A stretch of DNA of 64,000 bases. Source: Liopterus haemorrhoidalis (taxonomy: Eukaryota > Arthropoda > Insecta > Coleoptera > Dytiscidae). The DNA is taken from assembly GCA_963971575.1 (NCBI GenBank), contig OZ020624.1, positions 14,911,249 to 14,975,248 on the forward strand, read 5' to 3'. Below the pieces are notes generated by a model. That model did not search any database. It was not told the origin of the DNA and worked only from the letters and a program-made list of their open reading frames with translations. This document shows, piece by piece, positions 12,501-26,109 of this stretch. The position numbers were made by a program, and so were the translations under genes. Position 1 is the first letter of the stretch, and each line of letters starts with the position of its first letter.

Positions 12501-13024
12501 GGAGTTCGCGCGCTTGGCGTTAGGAAATTTCCACTGTAAACAAAGTATTGTCCACAGCGTTTAAAAGTTTTTTCAGCTTTAAATTCACTTGTTGTTCCCT
12601 TATTTCCACTTATTATGTATATTCTGTTCTTTCTCACCGTCTGTCCTATGATTTGCACAAGTTTTTTGTCTTTACAGTCACTTCTGCGCACGTATTCGTG
12701 AAATTTTGAGCACAAAGTATCAATTTTTGAGCACAAAGTATCACTATTTTATTCTTATTACGTCCTTTTATTAATATTTCACGTCTTAAATTATGTTGAA
12801 CGCCGTAAAACACTTTTTTTAACTCTTTCGTCTTAATTATTTACGTCTTAAAACCGTTATAAATTAGTTTTTTGCGTCTTTTAGGTTAACTATTTTTGAC
12901 ATCTTTTTTTTAACCCTTTCAACTAACCTATTTATCTTTTAAACTTTATGAATCCACATATGTTATGCTGTTAAGTGAATAATAAGGGAATTTATTTACA
13001 TTACAAACATTTGAAGTTTTCCCG
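9506..13024. repeat. AT-rich satellite sub-repeat block, unit A
   Basis: Tandem sub-repeats marked by AGTTCGCGCGCTTGGCG at 9936, 11002, 11633, 12067 and 12494, then at 13166 in the next unit. Full units are about 630-670 bp; two are shortened to about 430 bp. A 571-bp TIR element interrupts it at 10411-10981. Several conserved minus-strand frames of 60-115 aa recur here, but they follow the repeat period and have no domain, so I treat the block as non-coding. Confidence 0.8.
10411..10981. mobile_element. 571-bp TIR element with TTA duplication, unit A
   Basis: Ends GGGTGCATTCGA and TCGAATGCACCC form inverted repeats, flanked by TTA on both sides (10408-10410 and 10982-10984). A 3-bp TTA duplication suggests PIF/Harbinger, but no transposase is present. 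It interrupts a satellite sub-repeat. A 20-bp poly-A run lies in the middle. Confidence 0.75.
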
Positions 13025-13213
13025 CCATAACTCTACAAATATTTATCGAATCAAAAAAATATATTTATGTTAGGGATTTACCCTTTAATTTTAAACAATA
13101 TTTATTTTATATATTTTGCTGTTATGTGAATTATAAGGGAGTTATTTATATTTCAAATATTTGGAGTTCGTGCGCTTGGCGTTAGGAAATTTCCACTGTA
13201 AACAATGTATTGT

Positions 13214-13492
13214 TAGGGTGACCATCCGTCCCGGTTTTCCGGGATTGTCCCGGTGTCCCGAAAAATGTTCTCGGGACGCCCGATTGTCCCGGTTTTTGAG
13301 GTGAGGACTCTTTTTGCTCTTCACTTTGAATTTGGGGGAGGTGAGGACCTTTTTGTTTTTTTTTTGCTCTTTTCTTTGAATTTGGGAGGTGAGGACCTTT
13401 TTTTTGCTCTTCACTTGGATCTGGGAGGAAACAAAGACCTTCTTTTTTTTTCCTGTGTCCCGGTTTCCCTTCACTGAAATCTGGTCACCCTA
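13214..13492. mobile_element. Non-autonomous hAT element (MITE), unit B
   Basis: Same 279-bp element, TIRs and TGTATTGT duplication as at 190-468. The internal repeat number equals that of unit A. Confidence 0.85.
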
Positions 13493-13692
13493 TGTATTGT
13501 GTCTACTGCGATTCAAAGTTTTTTCAGCTCTAAATTCGCTTATTGTTCCCTTATTTCCACTTATTACGTCTATTCTCTTCTTTCTCACCATCTGTCCTAT
13601 GATTTGTACAAATTTTTTGTCTTTACAGTCACCTTCGCACACGTACTCGTCAGTTTTTGAGCACAAAGTATCACTTTTTCATTCTCACACAG

Positions 13693-16600
13693 GTTAGCTT
13701 GGTGGATGCCGCGAAGAGCTACAAGAAGTGGATGAGAACCAGCGCCGGCGTGCCGCTGAGAGCCTTCATCGACACGGGTAGTGTCTACGACCTCATCACG
13801 GAGGAATGTGCACGGCGTTTGCAGTGTACGCTGTCTGCAAATGGGCAGCAATTGCATGGATTCGGCGGAGGGACGACTTGGACCTTAGGTAAGGTCGAGC
13901 TGTCCGTGATCATTGACGGCGCCGGCGTTAAGATGCACCCGTTGGTGGTGACATGTGGTTTGTCGGGAGCCGACATCCTGATAGGGCAGCCAGCGCTCTC
14001 GTCAGACGAGGTGGTCCTGCTCGTGCGGGACGGCACGGTGAGCCTGTCGCGCGAGGAGAACTTCCTCCAAAAGCTGGCGTTGAAGGATGATGACCTGGAC
14101 GAGCCATGGCAGCAGAAGTTAGAAGTACGGCTCGTCGAGGATGCCTGGCTTCTACCCAACGACGACCAGAGCCCAGCAGTCACGGTGGATGGATTGGCTG
14201 AAGGTGCGTTCCTGCTAGTTAAGGAACGGACGGTCCGGCGACACACCTCCGAACTTATCGTAAAGGGAGCACTTTTGGGGCCAGGGCATATGAAGATGAG
14301 AATTTGAAATCAGAGTCTCAGGGGCGTTATCTGGCCCACCAAACACCCGCTGGCGCGCGGCTTTGTTATCTTTCGAGATAAAGACCTGGAACAGGTGAAC
14401 TCGGTGAGTATCATTAATAATAAATTAAGCTTTGCAGATGTCAAGGTGGGTGATATCGCTGAAAGTGAAAGGAGTGAATTGGAAGCGCTCTTGTCACGGT
14501 TGCAAAATTGCTTCTCGAGTGGGGATGAAGATTTGGGGCTCACCCACTTGGGGGAAATGAGAATCCAGTTAACCACGCATAGCGCGTACACCGATATACC
14601 ATCGCCCGTACAGGCTGTCACTCGGAGAGAGGGAAACGGTGAAACAAAAAGTGTAGACGCTACTTAACAGCAGGGCCATACGAGAGTCTGGATCGGAGTA
14701 CGCAAGCCCCATCGTACTTGTCCGAAAAGCAAACGGCGGACGTCGGATGTGCGTTGACTATCGCGCACTGAATAAGGTAAGAGTGAAAGATCGACATCCG
14801 ATGCCACTGGTGAAGGATGAATTCACCAAGTTAGCGGGTAAGTGTTATTATAGTACACTTGATTTAGCCCAAGGTTATCACCAAGTCCCTATGCATGTGG
14901 ACTCTGTACATAAAACTGCATTTATTACTCCGGATGGTCACTATGAGTGGTTACGAGTCCCCTTCGGGCTCGCTAATGCTCCAGCTCTCTTCCAGAAGGT
15001 AGTACAGCGAATGCTGAAGGGTATTCCCAGTGATCCGGTGCTGGCTTACATGGATGACCTGCTGATACCCTCCGAGAGCATAGCTGGCGGGCTCCGTCAG
15101 TTGGAGCAGGTGCTACAATCGGTGGCAAGAGCCGGATTGAAATTAAACTTAGCTAAATGCTCTTTCCTACAAAACAAGGTAACATATCTGGGCCACGACA
15201 TAAGCGGCGGCGGTATCCGACCTGGAGAGCGCAAAATCACGGCGGTAAGCGACTTTCCTGTACCCAAAAATGTACATGGCGTAAGACAGTTCTTAGGCTT
15301 AACGAGTTATTTTAGGAAATTCATACCGAACTTTTCTGTTGTAGCTAAACCATTAACTGAACTGACCAAGAAGCAGACTACGTGGCAGTGGGGCGACAGC
15401 CAAGCCGAGACGTTCGCAAAGCTGAAGCAGCTGCTGGTGGAACGACCGGTGTTGGCACTGTACCATAGTCATGCAGAGACGGAGGTACATACAGACGCCT
15501 GTCAAAGCGGCTTGGGTGGGATCCTACTGCAGAAACAAAACGACGGATCCTTGCGGCCGGTGCTCTACTTCAGCAGGGTAACCACACCAGCCGAACAGAA
15601 GTACCATAGCTTTGAGCTAGAGACGTTGGCGCTCGTGGAAACGGTGAAACGTTTCCGAGTATATCTGGTGGGTATACATTTTAAGGCTATCACCGACTGT
15701 ACTTCTGTGCGAGCTACCATGCTTAAACGAGACCTGGTGCCCCGCATCGCTCGCTGGTGGATGACTCTACAAGAGTACGACATGGAAGTAGAGCACAGGC
15801 CGGGAGCCAGGATGCAGCATGTTGACGCGCTGAGCCGTAACCCCGTCTCAGTGTACCTGGTGCAGATCCACGATGATGATTGGTTTCTGACAGTCCAACT
15901 GCAGGATGAGAAGGCGCACTCGATTGTAGAGGCGCTGCAGGCAGGTACTGCTGATAAAGGTATTGTTAACGACTTTAAATTACAGGACGGGCGGTTGTAC
16001 CGCAAGACGCTGCTGAGTGATCGACTGTATGTCCCGGCGATGGCAAGATTCAGTCTACTACGAAAACATCATGATGATGTTGGTCACCCCGGCGTTGAAC
16101 GTTGCCTAAAATTAATAAAGGAAACTTACAGGTTTCCCAGAATGGGGCGTCTCACAAAGAAATACGTTCAAGCGTGCATGAACTGCGCGTTCAGCAAAGG
16201 GAGTTATGGCAGAGCGGAGGGCCTGCTACAACCCATTGAGAAGAAGGCAATCCCCTTCGACACGGTGCACGTCGATCATCTGGGACCTTTTGCACGAAGT
16301 GTACGCGGGTACTCTTATGTACTCATGGTGGTAGACGCGTTCACAAAATACACCCTCGCAAGAGCAACGCGTACTCTGAAGTCTACAGAGGCGATTACTA
16401 TACTTGAGAGATACTAAGCTCTACTATACTCTACTATACTAAGAGATTTTCAGCGAGTTCGGATATCCGAAGCTCGTGATTTCCGACAGAGGGTTGGCGT
16501 TTACCAGTAAAGTATTTACTGAGTTCTTAGCCAAGCACGGCGTGCGGCACGTATGTAATGCCATTGCGACCCCGAGGGCGAACGGACAAGTCGAAAGACA

Positions 16601-17249
16601 GAACCGTACTATCGTGGAAGCGATATCGATCGGCGCAATGACTGCTGATGAGTCCCGGTGGGACGAGACACTGCCCGACATTGTTTGGGGTATGAATAAC
16701 TGTGTAAACAAGAGTACGGGGTACTCGCCTGTTGAGCTGATGATTACATGTAAGAGTGGTGCCATCGCGGAACTCTCTGACGGTGTCCAGAGCGCAAGTG
16801 CCCCGGCGGAGGCTGAGTTCCATGAACCGCGGCGAAAGGTCACACGGCGTCGCCGGCGAGCGGCCGAGAAGCTGAATAAAGTCAGCGAAACTATGAGAGC
16901 TTGTTTTAATAAAAGACGAAAAACGGCGACTTGCTACAGACCCGGTGACTTGGTCTTGTGGCGTAATGCAAGTACATGCCACGGCGACAAGGGCGTGAAC
17001 AGGAAACTGTTGAACAAATTCAATGGTCCCTATAAAGTAGCGGCGATACTGGGGAACGACCGATACAAAATACCCTCCGTCAAGGGCGTCAGGGGATATA
17101 AAAATTTCACCGCGACGGTAGCTGCTGATTCACTACGGCGATATCACAGCACCATGGCAGAGCATGAGCTCAGTGCCGACCAGTATGATCAACGCACGGG
17201 TATCCAGGAGACTGATCGGCAGGACTTGATCGACCTCCTGGAGGGGTAA
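13693..17249 (+). pseudogene. pol: Ty3/Gypsy pol relic, unit B
   Basis: Same domains as unit A. It carries the TGA (end of the open frame at 14307), the TAG near 14654, the protease-RT frame change and the integrase-splitting insertion (about 16415-16440). It lacks the 1-bp deletion of A, so the RT-RNase H-integrase frame runs open to 16417. Confidence 0.88.
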
Positions 17250-17298
17250 GGTTTAGGTAAGAATTAATGGGGCCATTAATTGTTGCAGGACGGCCGAG

Positions 17299-17562
17299 TG
17301 TTACGGAGTTTTTCGAAGAGGGCGCGCTGAACAATGGCGTGGCGGCAGCACTATACAGGCGGTCGGTATTGTGTCCCGCGCTTGTATCGGCGTGGGAAGA
17401 AGAGAGGAGGTCACATGACCGGACCATTCTATCTGCGGCGTTGGAACGGAAACTCTCGGCGTGCTCGCTTGTATTTTGGTGTTTTTAGTATTATACATTT
17501 TTCATGTTTGATTAAATTAATGATATGTTAGATTGAACGTTTGTTATTTTATCGTCCTAACA
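17299..17562 (+). repeat. 3' LTR of the Gypsy relic, unit B
   Basis: Same 264-bp TGTTACGG...CCTAACA segment as in unit A. Confidence 0.7.
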
Positions 17563-17683
17563 ATATATTTTGCTGTTAATTGATTAATAAGGGAATTATT
17601 TATATTACAAATATTTGAAATTTTCCCGCCATAACTCTACAAATATTTATCGAATCAAAAAAATGTATTTATGTTAGGGATTT

Positions 17684-18218
17684 GGTCAGCTAACCATATG
17701 GTTAGGTAACCATATGTTCATCTAACCATATGATCAGGTAACATTTTGGTCAGCTAACTATATGGTCGGTTATCTATTTGGTCTGTTAACCACATGGTCA
17801 ATTAACAATTTGGCCAGCTAAACATACGGTTAGGTAACCACTTGATCAGCTAACCATATGGTCAGTTAACCATTTCGTCAGCTAACCATATGGTCAGTTA
17901 ACAATTTGGTCAGCTAACCATATGGTTAGGTAACCAATTGATCAGTTAACTATATGATCAGTTAACCATTTCGTCAGCTAACCATATGGTCAGTTAACAA
18001 TTTTTCCGGCTAACCATATGGTCAGGTAACCATTTTGTCAGATGACCATATCAGGTCAATTTTTTAAGGTAATCATGTAAGTCTTGTAACCATTTGGTCA
18101 GCTTAACCTGTACTTGCTCAGCAAACCATTTGGTCTGCCAACGACATGGTCAGGTAACCATTTGGTCAGTTAAACATATGGTCAGGTAGCCATTTGGTCA
18201 GCTAACCATATGGTTAGG
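17684..18218. repeat. 16-bp minisatellite, unit B
   Basis: Same array and length as in unit A. Confidence 0.9.
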
Positions 18219-20039
18219 AATTTTTTATCTTCTCACTTCTTTCTTGTCCTTGGATATCTCGCATTCTATCAGTTATTGCCAGTGTCACATCTTGTCCTTC
18301 CGACCTCTTTCTTGCTATTTCCTTAGCTGAGTAACCATTATGCTCAAATCGTTTTCTTCTTTTTGCTTCCCATTTGGATTGTATCTTTCCATGTATCCCT
18401 TTCCTCTCTATTTCTTTCCAGCACTGATAGAGCAAGTTTTTTTTTGGGTGTTTTATTATCCGCTCTTCGAATTTAATAGCTCTTTTGGTAGCTTCTATTC
18501 TAATGTTGTCCAATTTCAATTATTCTAATAAAATATATTCTGGTGTGCATTTGTCGAGGCCCAACATCCATTTAATGTATTTATTCTGCACCACCTCTAA
18601 TTTTTCCTGGTCTTCCCATCCACATATTTCAGAGCCATACGTCATTATGCTCTTGACAATGGAGTTGAACATAAGCATCCTTATTTTGATGTCTCGTTTA
18701 AATTTTCTCTCACCTATTCCCCACACTTGTGGCAGGGCTAACATTGCTTTCCTTGAGAGAGTCCGAATATGTTCTTCTGGGCCCCCGCTGCTTTTAAACA
18801 TGTATCCCAGGTATTTGTATTCTTTCGTTTGTTCTATCTCTTCGTCTCCCCAATTCCATTTGTTTTGTGTCTGTCTGCCTCCTCCTTTTTTGAACAGCAT
18901 TATTTTTGACTTATCTGCGTTTAGCTTTAGCTTTTCCTTTTGTAGGAATTTCTCAAAACATTTAAGGAGTTTCCTCATTTCCTCTTCGGTTTTAGCTACA
19001 ATAGCAATATCGTCCGCTTAGGACAGAGAGATAAATTTTGTGTGTCCTACTACCAGTCCTCCTGTTTGTTCTCTTTGTAACGCTTCTAAATCTGACATGT
19101 ATATGGAGAACAGAGTTGGGCTTAACGGGCATCCTTGCCTTAAACCTTGTTCGGTCTAAAATTCTTCACTATATATTTCTCCATTTCTTATTTGGTTCCT
19201 TGTTTCTTTGTAAATGTCTTGTATCCGGTTTCTTATTATGACGTTTAGTCCCTTTTTATCTAACGTTTTGTAAAGCTCTTTCCGATCTACTGTGTCAAAG
19301 GCTGCTTTTAAATCGGCGAAAAACACATATAGTTTGCCTCTTTCCTTTGCCAGCTCTCTACCTACTACATAATTCAGGATATATACATTGTCAATTGTCC
19401 CTCTCCCTTTCCTGAACCCTGCTTGATTGTCTGTTCTTCTACCTCTTCTTCCAACTTTTGTTCTAAAACCATTGCATATATTTTGTACAAGGTGTTTACT
19501 CCATCTATCAGGAAAACTTTCCCCTCTCCATACCTTATTTATAATTTCTGTTATTTTTTTCTTTACATTTTCCGTACTGTACAGCCATTCTTCGTTTCCT
19601 ATCCCATCTTCTCCAGCTGCTTTTTTCTTTTTCAGTTTCTCTATTTGTGCTTGTATTTGCTCTTCCGTTATATCATCTTGGTGGCTACCTCCATCATTTT
19701 TCGCTACTTCTAGAACTACTTTTTCATTTGTTCCTCTCAGGAGTTGACAGAAATGTCTTTCCCATTCTTCAATCTTTATATGTTGGGACACATCTACTTT
19801 GTTTTTTCTATCTTTATTGATATACTTCCATGCCTCCGTCTCTGTCTTGATATCCTGTATTTCTAATTCTTCTTGTCTCTTTTTGTTGTTTTTCTTTATC
19901 TTTGTATTCTTTCTTTTCTTTTAGATATTCGTTTATATAGCTTGTACCTATCTTCCATTGTTTTAATGATGTCTTAACTGATTTTTTTCCCTACATTCTC
20001 CGTCCCACCAGTTATTTCGTCTCAGTTTGTTAGTTCTAT
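18219..20039 (-). pseudogene. LINE reverse transcriptase relic, unit B
   Basis: Same relic and same lesions as in unit A, including the YADD stop (19018-19020) and the 73-bp deletion. Confidence 0.85.
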
Positions 20040-20196
20040 TTAAGCGAATAATAAGGGCCTTATTTATATTACAAATATCTGAAGTTTTCCCGCCATAACT
20101 CTACAAATATTTATCGAATCAAAAAAATGTATTTATGTTAAGGATTTGCCCTTTAATTTCAAACAATATTTGTTTTACATGTGCTAGCCTCTAACC

Positions 20197-20495
20197 GAGT
20201 GGTTCTCAACCAGGGTGCCGCAAGCACATGAAAAGGGTGCCGCGAGCTTTTCAAAATAAATTCGCCGCTATTCTCGGAATCGAAGACCCGTGTCTTACAG
20301 AAAATACGCGGGAAATGTATTCTCTCTCACTCGTCATAAAACCCTTGCGAGTTTATTGGACGTCAAATACGCCCGACCTTGAACGGCTCGCTCGCTCGCT
20401 CTCTCTCTATTGTGACATATTTAATAGTAGGGTGCCGCGAAGATCTCACATTTTGCATAGGGGTGCCTTCACCTAAAAAAGGTTGAGAACCACTG
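20197..20495. mobile_element. Second non-autonomous hAT element, unit B
   Basis: Copy of 7172-7470 with the same CTCTAACC duplication. Confidence 0.88.
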
Positions 20496-20503
20496 CTCTA
20501 ACC

Positions 20504-21858
20504 GATAGTTGGAATGCGAGACAGACTAGAACGAGTAGTATGAGTAGTATGTTGTTAGACTCCGACGTGAACGCATCGTTTGTAATGTGTGTTAGACAAT
20601 GCATTTATTTATTTGTACATTAATTCTTAAATAAATCAAATTAACTTAATCTCGTGTCTTATTATAACCGCTAGTGACCATCTTAGGCTGACAGATCAGA
20701 AGTGGGATAAGGAATGATGTGTAAAAAGTTAAAATTTGGTAAAATTAATGTGTAAACAATGTTAAAGGTCAGTGAATTCTGTGTAGTGAGTGTAGTGAAA
20801 GAAGCGTGCATTCGTGTTAGTGGGAACGAGATAGGCAACCACGTACTACCGAGTGCGAGTGTGAACGAGATAGGCAATCACGTACTACCGAGTGCGAGTG
20901 TTAACGAGGTAGGCAACCACACACTACCGAGTGCGAGTGTTAACGGGATAGGCAACCAGCATATTCATAGCTGGACGTGGAACCACGACGTAGATACAGG
21001 ACGTAAGGGGACGGTACAGGAATACCAACGACATCCAAACGGGATAACGCGCGAGATAACGTACTAAGTAAAGCGCAACGTAGACAGTGGTCTAAAGAAC
21101 TTAGTTGAACGAAAATAGAAACAAAATAAAAACGAAATGAACGAAGAGGCCATGAACGTAACAGAATTGAACGTGACGGCAGATAATGGAACGGATGAAG
21201 AACCATTATTTTCCTCAACAAACGTCAGACGTGAACGAATGGAATTAGATTCTGTGGATCAACTTGAAGAAAATTTAAGATGGGAGAGAGACCTTCTTAA
21301 ACGAGAACGAGAACTCTTGCAGAAGGAACGAGAAGTTTTGGAAACGCAACCATAACTTTGAGCGGTGAACGAACAGATATTTCGTTACAGGATTTGATCC
21401 AGGTAAGATTACTCTGTTAACGGCTAAGCAATGGGTGAAAAAGCTCGAAAGCATTGCGAACATCTTTGGATGGGATGAAAGACTATTTATTATATACTGC
21501 TTAAGGCAATAGGCAAACTGAAGGGAGCAGCTAAATACTGGTTCGATGGATGTGAGGATGAAATGAGTGGGGAACATTTAAAGAAACTTTTATTAAGGCA
21601 TTTCCAACTAAAGCGGATGAAGCTGACATTCACATGGAATTGTCAAAGAGAATGAAGAAACGAGATGAATGTTTTGAAAATTACATTTATGAAATGAAGG
21701 CAATAGCGGCAAAGGGCAGTTTTTTCGATCAAACAATCATGAAATATATTGCAACGGTAATTGGAGATCCGCAAATGACCAAAATGTTGGCATTATGTAA
21801 ATTTGACAGTCTCCAGGAACTGATAGTTCAAGTAAAACGATACGAAATTATTATTTTT
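20504..21858 (+). pseudogene. gag: Decayed LTR-element leader and gag, unit B
   Basis: Copy of 7479-8833 at offset 13,025, with the same frameshifts. Confidence 0.6.
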
Positions 21859-21986
21859 ACTTGCCCGACCTTAATATATAAGGGGCAAGTATTGTAATCG
21901 CGAAAATTTTCGATGTCGAGATTTTGACGGATGTTCACGTTTCATGGTCTAGGGAATCCAAAAAACCTATTTTCGAAGTGCCGTCC

Positions 21987-22039
<53 letters not shown>

Positions 22040-22540
22040 TGTGTGTACACGATAACTCAAAAACGGTTTAACTTAAAGAGTTCGTTCTGGTACTAAAAAA
22101 TTCTCCTATTAAATAGGAAGAACCTTATTGTTTTTTTATGAAAATCGGTTGACTAGAAATGGGAGTTTACTCGTGTCGATTTTAATATTTTTGCGAATAT
22201 TTAGCAACAGAAAAATATTTCGAAAAAATTTATTGAACAAAAGTTACTATAAATGCAATAACTAATAACTTTTATTTGAGACGTTTTTTGATAAAACGAA
22301 AAATTTCGAAAAATTTTTGTAAAATGATTTAAAATTTTTCCAAGTCTCAATTTTTTCATACTTATATGTAACGTTTCCATGGTCATGATAATTAATTCGT
22401 AACTAATAAAGCAAGCCTTGGACAAAAATTTGTATAGAACATAATTTGATGTATTTTTGAAGATTTATCTAAATATTTAAAAAAAATTTTTTTTTTAGTT
22501 TACATTTTTTTTTAAATATTTTTTTTATGGGAGGGCAAGT
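21859..22540. mobile_element. Putative element with GT microsatellite, unit B
   Basis: Same element, with the GT run expanded to about 21990-22040. Confidence 0.4.
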
Positions 22541-25500
22541 CTAGCGGAGGTTTCCTTTCGCCACTGGTTTTTATTATTATTATTTCACGTCTTAAATTAT
22601 GTTGAACGCGGTAAAAGACTTTTTTTTAACTCTTTCGACTTAATTATTTACATCTTAAAACCGTCATAAGTTAGTTTTTTGCGTCTTTTAGTTTAACCAT
22701 TTTTGACAAATTTTTTTTACCCTTTTAACAAACCTATTTCTATTAAAACGTCTTAACTCTACATTTATTTTGCTTTTAAGTGAATAATAAGGGAGTTATT
22801 TATATTACAAATATTTGAAACTTTCCCGCCATAACTCTACAAATATTTATCGAATCAAAAAAAATATATTTGTTTTAAGGATTTGCCTTTTTATTTAAAA
22901 CAATATTTGTTTTATATATTTTGCTGTTAAGTTAATTATAAGGGAGTTATTTATATTTCAAATATATGGAGTTCGCGCGCTTGTCGTTAGGAAATTTCCA
23001 CATTAAACAATGTATTGTCCACTGCGATTAAAAGTTTTTTCAGCTCTAAATTCGCTTATTTTTCTCTTATTTCCACATATAATGTATATTCTCTTCTTTC
23101 TCACCATCTCTCCTACTATTTGCACAAGTTTTTTGTCCTTGCAGTCACTTTTGCACACGTATTCGTCAGTTTTTGAGTACAAAATATCACTTTTTCATTT
23201 TTATTACGTCTTTTATTAATATTATACGTCTTAAAATATTTTGAACGCGGTAATACCCTTTTTTTAGCGCATTCAACTTACCTATTTACGTCTTAAAAGC
23301 GTCATAAGTTGGTTTTTTGCGCCTTTTAGGTTAACTATTTTTGACCTCTTTTTTCTTAACCCTCTTAACTAACCAATTACTCTTTTAAACGTCTTAACTC
23401 CACATATATTTTGCTGTTAAGTGAATTATAAGGGAGTTGCTTTTAGGGTGCATTCGATTTGACGCCCCGACCGTTCCGAGCACGTTCTGTACACTCAAAC
23501 GTGTTCGATTTGACGCTCGGAGTACACTCAATTGTACAAATTGTACTCAATTATTATTATATTATTATTATTATTAATAACAATAGACAAATAATATTGT
23601 TATTTGTCTATGGCTACAGAGTAGGGCCATTTTATGTATTTGTGACGTTCTGCAAACAGCAAAAAAAAATTTAAAATACACCGTTCATAAAATTAAAATG
23701 GAAAAAATTCATTAAATCAATTCATTAATTATTATCTAATTTAAAATTAATTATATTTCTTCAACATTGAAAAAAAAAAAAAAAAAAAAATCAAGGAAAA
23801 ACCGAGGTACAATATAATTTTGATTCATGACTGACGTGAACTAATCTGACAGTAAAAATGCCGCCTAAAATTGTAGGGTTAGATTTTATAAACATTACGT
23901 CACAACAACGGTCAATCCGTGTTCGAGTTGCTGCGCTCCGTTAGTGCTCTATTCATGACGTCACCATCAACTGTTCGCTCAGCGCTCGCTCTACCCTGTA
24001 CAACTCGAATGCACCCTTATATTTCAAATATTTGGAGTTCGCCGGTTTAGCGTTAGGATATTTCCACTGTAAACAATGTATTGTCCACTGCGATTAAAAG
24101 TTTTTTCAGCTCTAAATTCGCTTATTTTTCTCTTCTTTCCACTTATTATGTATATTCTCTTCTTTCTCACCATCTGTCCTATGATTTGCATCAGTTTTTT
24201 GTCTTTACAGTCACTTTTGCACACGTATTCGTCAGTTTTTGGGTACAAAGTATCACTTTTTCATTCTTATTACGCCTTTTATTAATATTTCACGTCTTAA
24301 AATATTTTGAACGCGGTAAAACCCTTTTTTTAGCACATTCAACTTACCTATTTACGTCTTAAAACCGTCATAAGTTGGTTTTTTGCGTCTTTTAGGTTAA
24401 CTATTTTTGACCTCTTTTTTCTTAACTAACCTATTTTTATTTTAAACGTCTTAACTCCACATATATCTTGCGGTTAAGTGAATAATAAGGGAGTTATTTA
24501 TATTACAAATATTTGAAGTTTTCCCGCCATTACTCTACAAATATTACTCGAATCAAAAAAATGTATTTATGTTAAGAATTTGCCTTTTAATTTTAAACAA
24601 TATTTGTTTTATATATTTTGCTGTTTACTGAATTATAAGGGAGTTGATTATTTTTCAAATATTTGGAGTTCGCGCGCTTGGCGTTAGGAAATTTCCACTG
24701 TAAACAATGTATTGTCCACAGCGGTTAAAAGTTTTTTCAGCTTTAAATTCACTTGTTGTTCCCTTATTTCCACTTATTATGTCTATTCTGTTCTTTCTCA
24801 CCGTCTGTCCTATGATTTGCACAAGTTTCTTGTCTTTACAGTCACCTTGCGCACTTATAATAACCAATTTCTCTTTATAGCGTCGTAACTCCACATATAT
24901 GTTGTTGTTAAGTGAATAATAAGGGAATTATTTATGTGACAAATATTTGAAGTTTTCCCGCCATAACTCTACAAATATTTATCGAATCAAAAACATGTAT
25001 TTATATTAATGATTTGGCTTTTAATTTTAAATAATACTGGTTTTACATGTTTTGCTGTTAAGTGAAATATAAGGGAGTTATTTTTATTTAAAATATTTGG
25101 AGTTCGCGCGCTTGGCGTTAGGAAATTTCCACTGTAAACAATGTATTGTCCACAGCGGTTAAAAGTTTTTTCAGCTTTAAATTCACTTGTTGTTCCCTTA
25201 TTTCCACTTATTATGTCTATTCTGTTCTTTCTCACCGTCTGTCCTATGATTTGCACAAGTTTCTTGTCTTTACAGTCACCTTGCGCACTTATAATAACCA
25301 ATTTCTCTTTATAGCGTCTTAACTCCACATATATGTTGTTGTTGTTAAGTGAATAATAAGGGAATTATTTATATGACAAATATTTGAAGTTTTCCCGCCA
25401 TAACTCTACAAATATTTATCGAATCAAAAACATGTATTTATATTAATGATTTGGCTTTTAATTTTAAATAATACTGGTTTTACATGTTTTGCTGTTAAGT

Positions 25501-26059
25501 GAAATATAAGGGAGTTATTTTTATTTAAAATATTTGGAGTTCGCGCGCTTGGCGTTAGGAAATTTCCACTGTAAACAAAGTATTGTCCACAGCGTTTAAA
25601 AGTTTTTTCAGCTTTAAATTCACTTGTTGTTCCCTTATTTCCACTTATTATGTATATTCTGTTCTTTCTCACCGTCTGTCCTATGATTTGCACAAGTTTT
25701 TTGTCTTTACAGTCACTTCTGCGCACGTATTCGTGAAATTTTGAGCACAAAGTATCAATTTTTGAGCACAAAGTATCACTATTTTATTCTTATTACGTCC
25801 TTTTATTAATATTTCACGTCTTAAATTATGTTGAACGCCGTAAAACACTTTTTTTAACTCTTTCGTCTTAATTATTTACATCCTAAAACCGTTATAAATT
25901 AGTTTTTTGCGTCTTTTAGGTTAACTATTTTTGACATCTTTTTTTTAACCCTTTCAACTAACCTATTTATCTTTTAAACTTTATGAATCCACATATGTTA
26001 TGCTGTCAAGTGAATAATAAGGGAATTTATTTACATTACAAACATTTGAAGTTTTCCCG
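22541..26059. repeat. AT-rich satellite sub-repeat block, unit B
   Basis: Copy of 9506-13024; the TIR element is at 23446-24016. Confidence 0.8.
23446..24016. mobile_element. 571-bp TIR element, unit B
   Basis: Copy of 10411-10981 with the same ends. Confidence 0.75.
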
Positions 26060-26103
26060 CCATAACTCTACAAATATTTATCGAATCAAAAAAATATATT
26101 TAT

Positions 26104-26109
26104 GTTAGG
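26104..26109. repeat. Target-site duplication, left (GTTAGG)
   Basis: Matches 43442-43447. The uninterrupted site in other units reads TATGTTAGGGATTTACCC. Confidence 0.9.

Larger units (their letters stand above)
1..13024. repeat. Macrosatellite unit A (about 13.0 kb, complete)
   Basis: First copy of a long tandem unit; the sequence at 1 recurs at 13025, 26060, 49070 and 61640. Unit A and unit B are almost identical, offset by 13,024 bp at the left and 13,035 bp at the right. The offset changes come from a 1-bp deletion near 3309 and a longer GT run in B. The unit is built wholly of transposon relics and AT-rich satellite, so it is an amplified block of junk DNA rather than a gene cluster. 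The phase of the unit start is arbitrary (set to the window start). Confidence 0.9.
13686..17562 (+). mobile_element. 5'-truncated Ty3/Gypsy LTR retrotransposon, unit B
   Basis: Copy of 662-4537 at an offset of 13,024-13,025 bp, with 3' LTR at 17299-17562. The two copies differ by only a few bases. Confidence 0.85.
13025..26059. repeat. Macrosatellite unit B (13,035 bp, complete)
   Basis: Second complete copy. It shares with A the in-frame TGA and TAG stops in the Gypsy pol relic and a 73-bp deletion in the LINE relic, neither of which D has. A and B therefore descend from a recent common copy. Differences from A are scattered single bases, the GT run (about 21990-22040) and a 1-bp indel. 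Confidence 0.9.
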
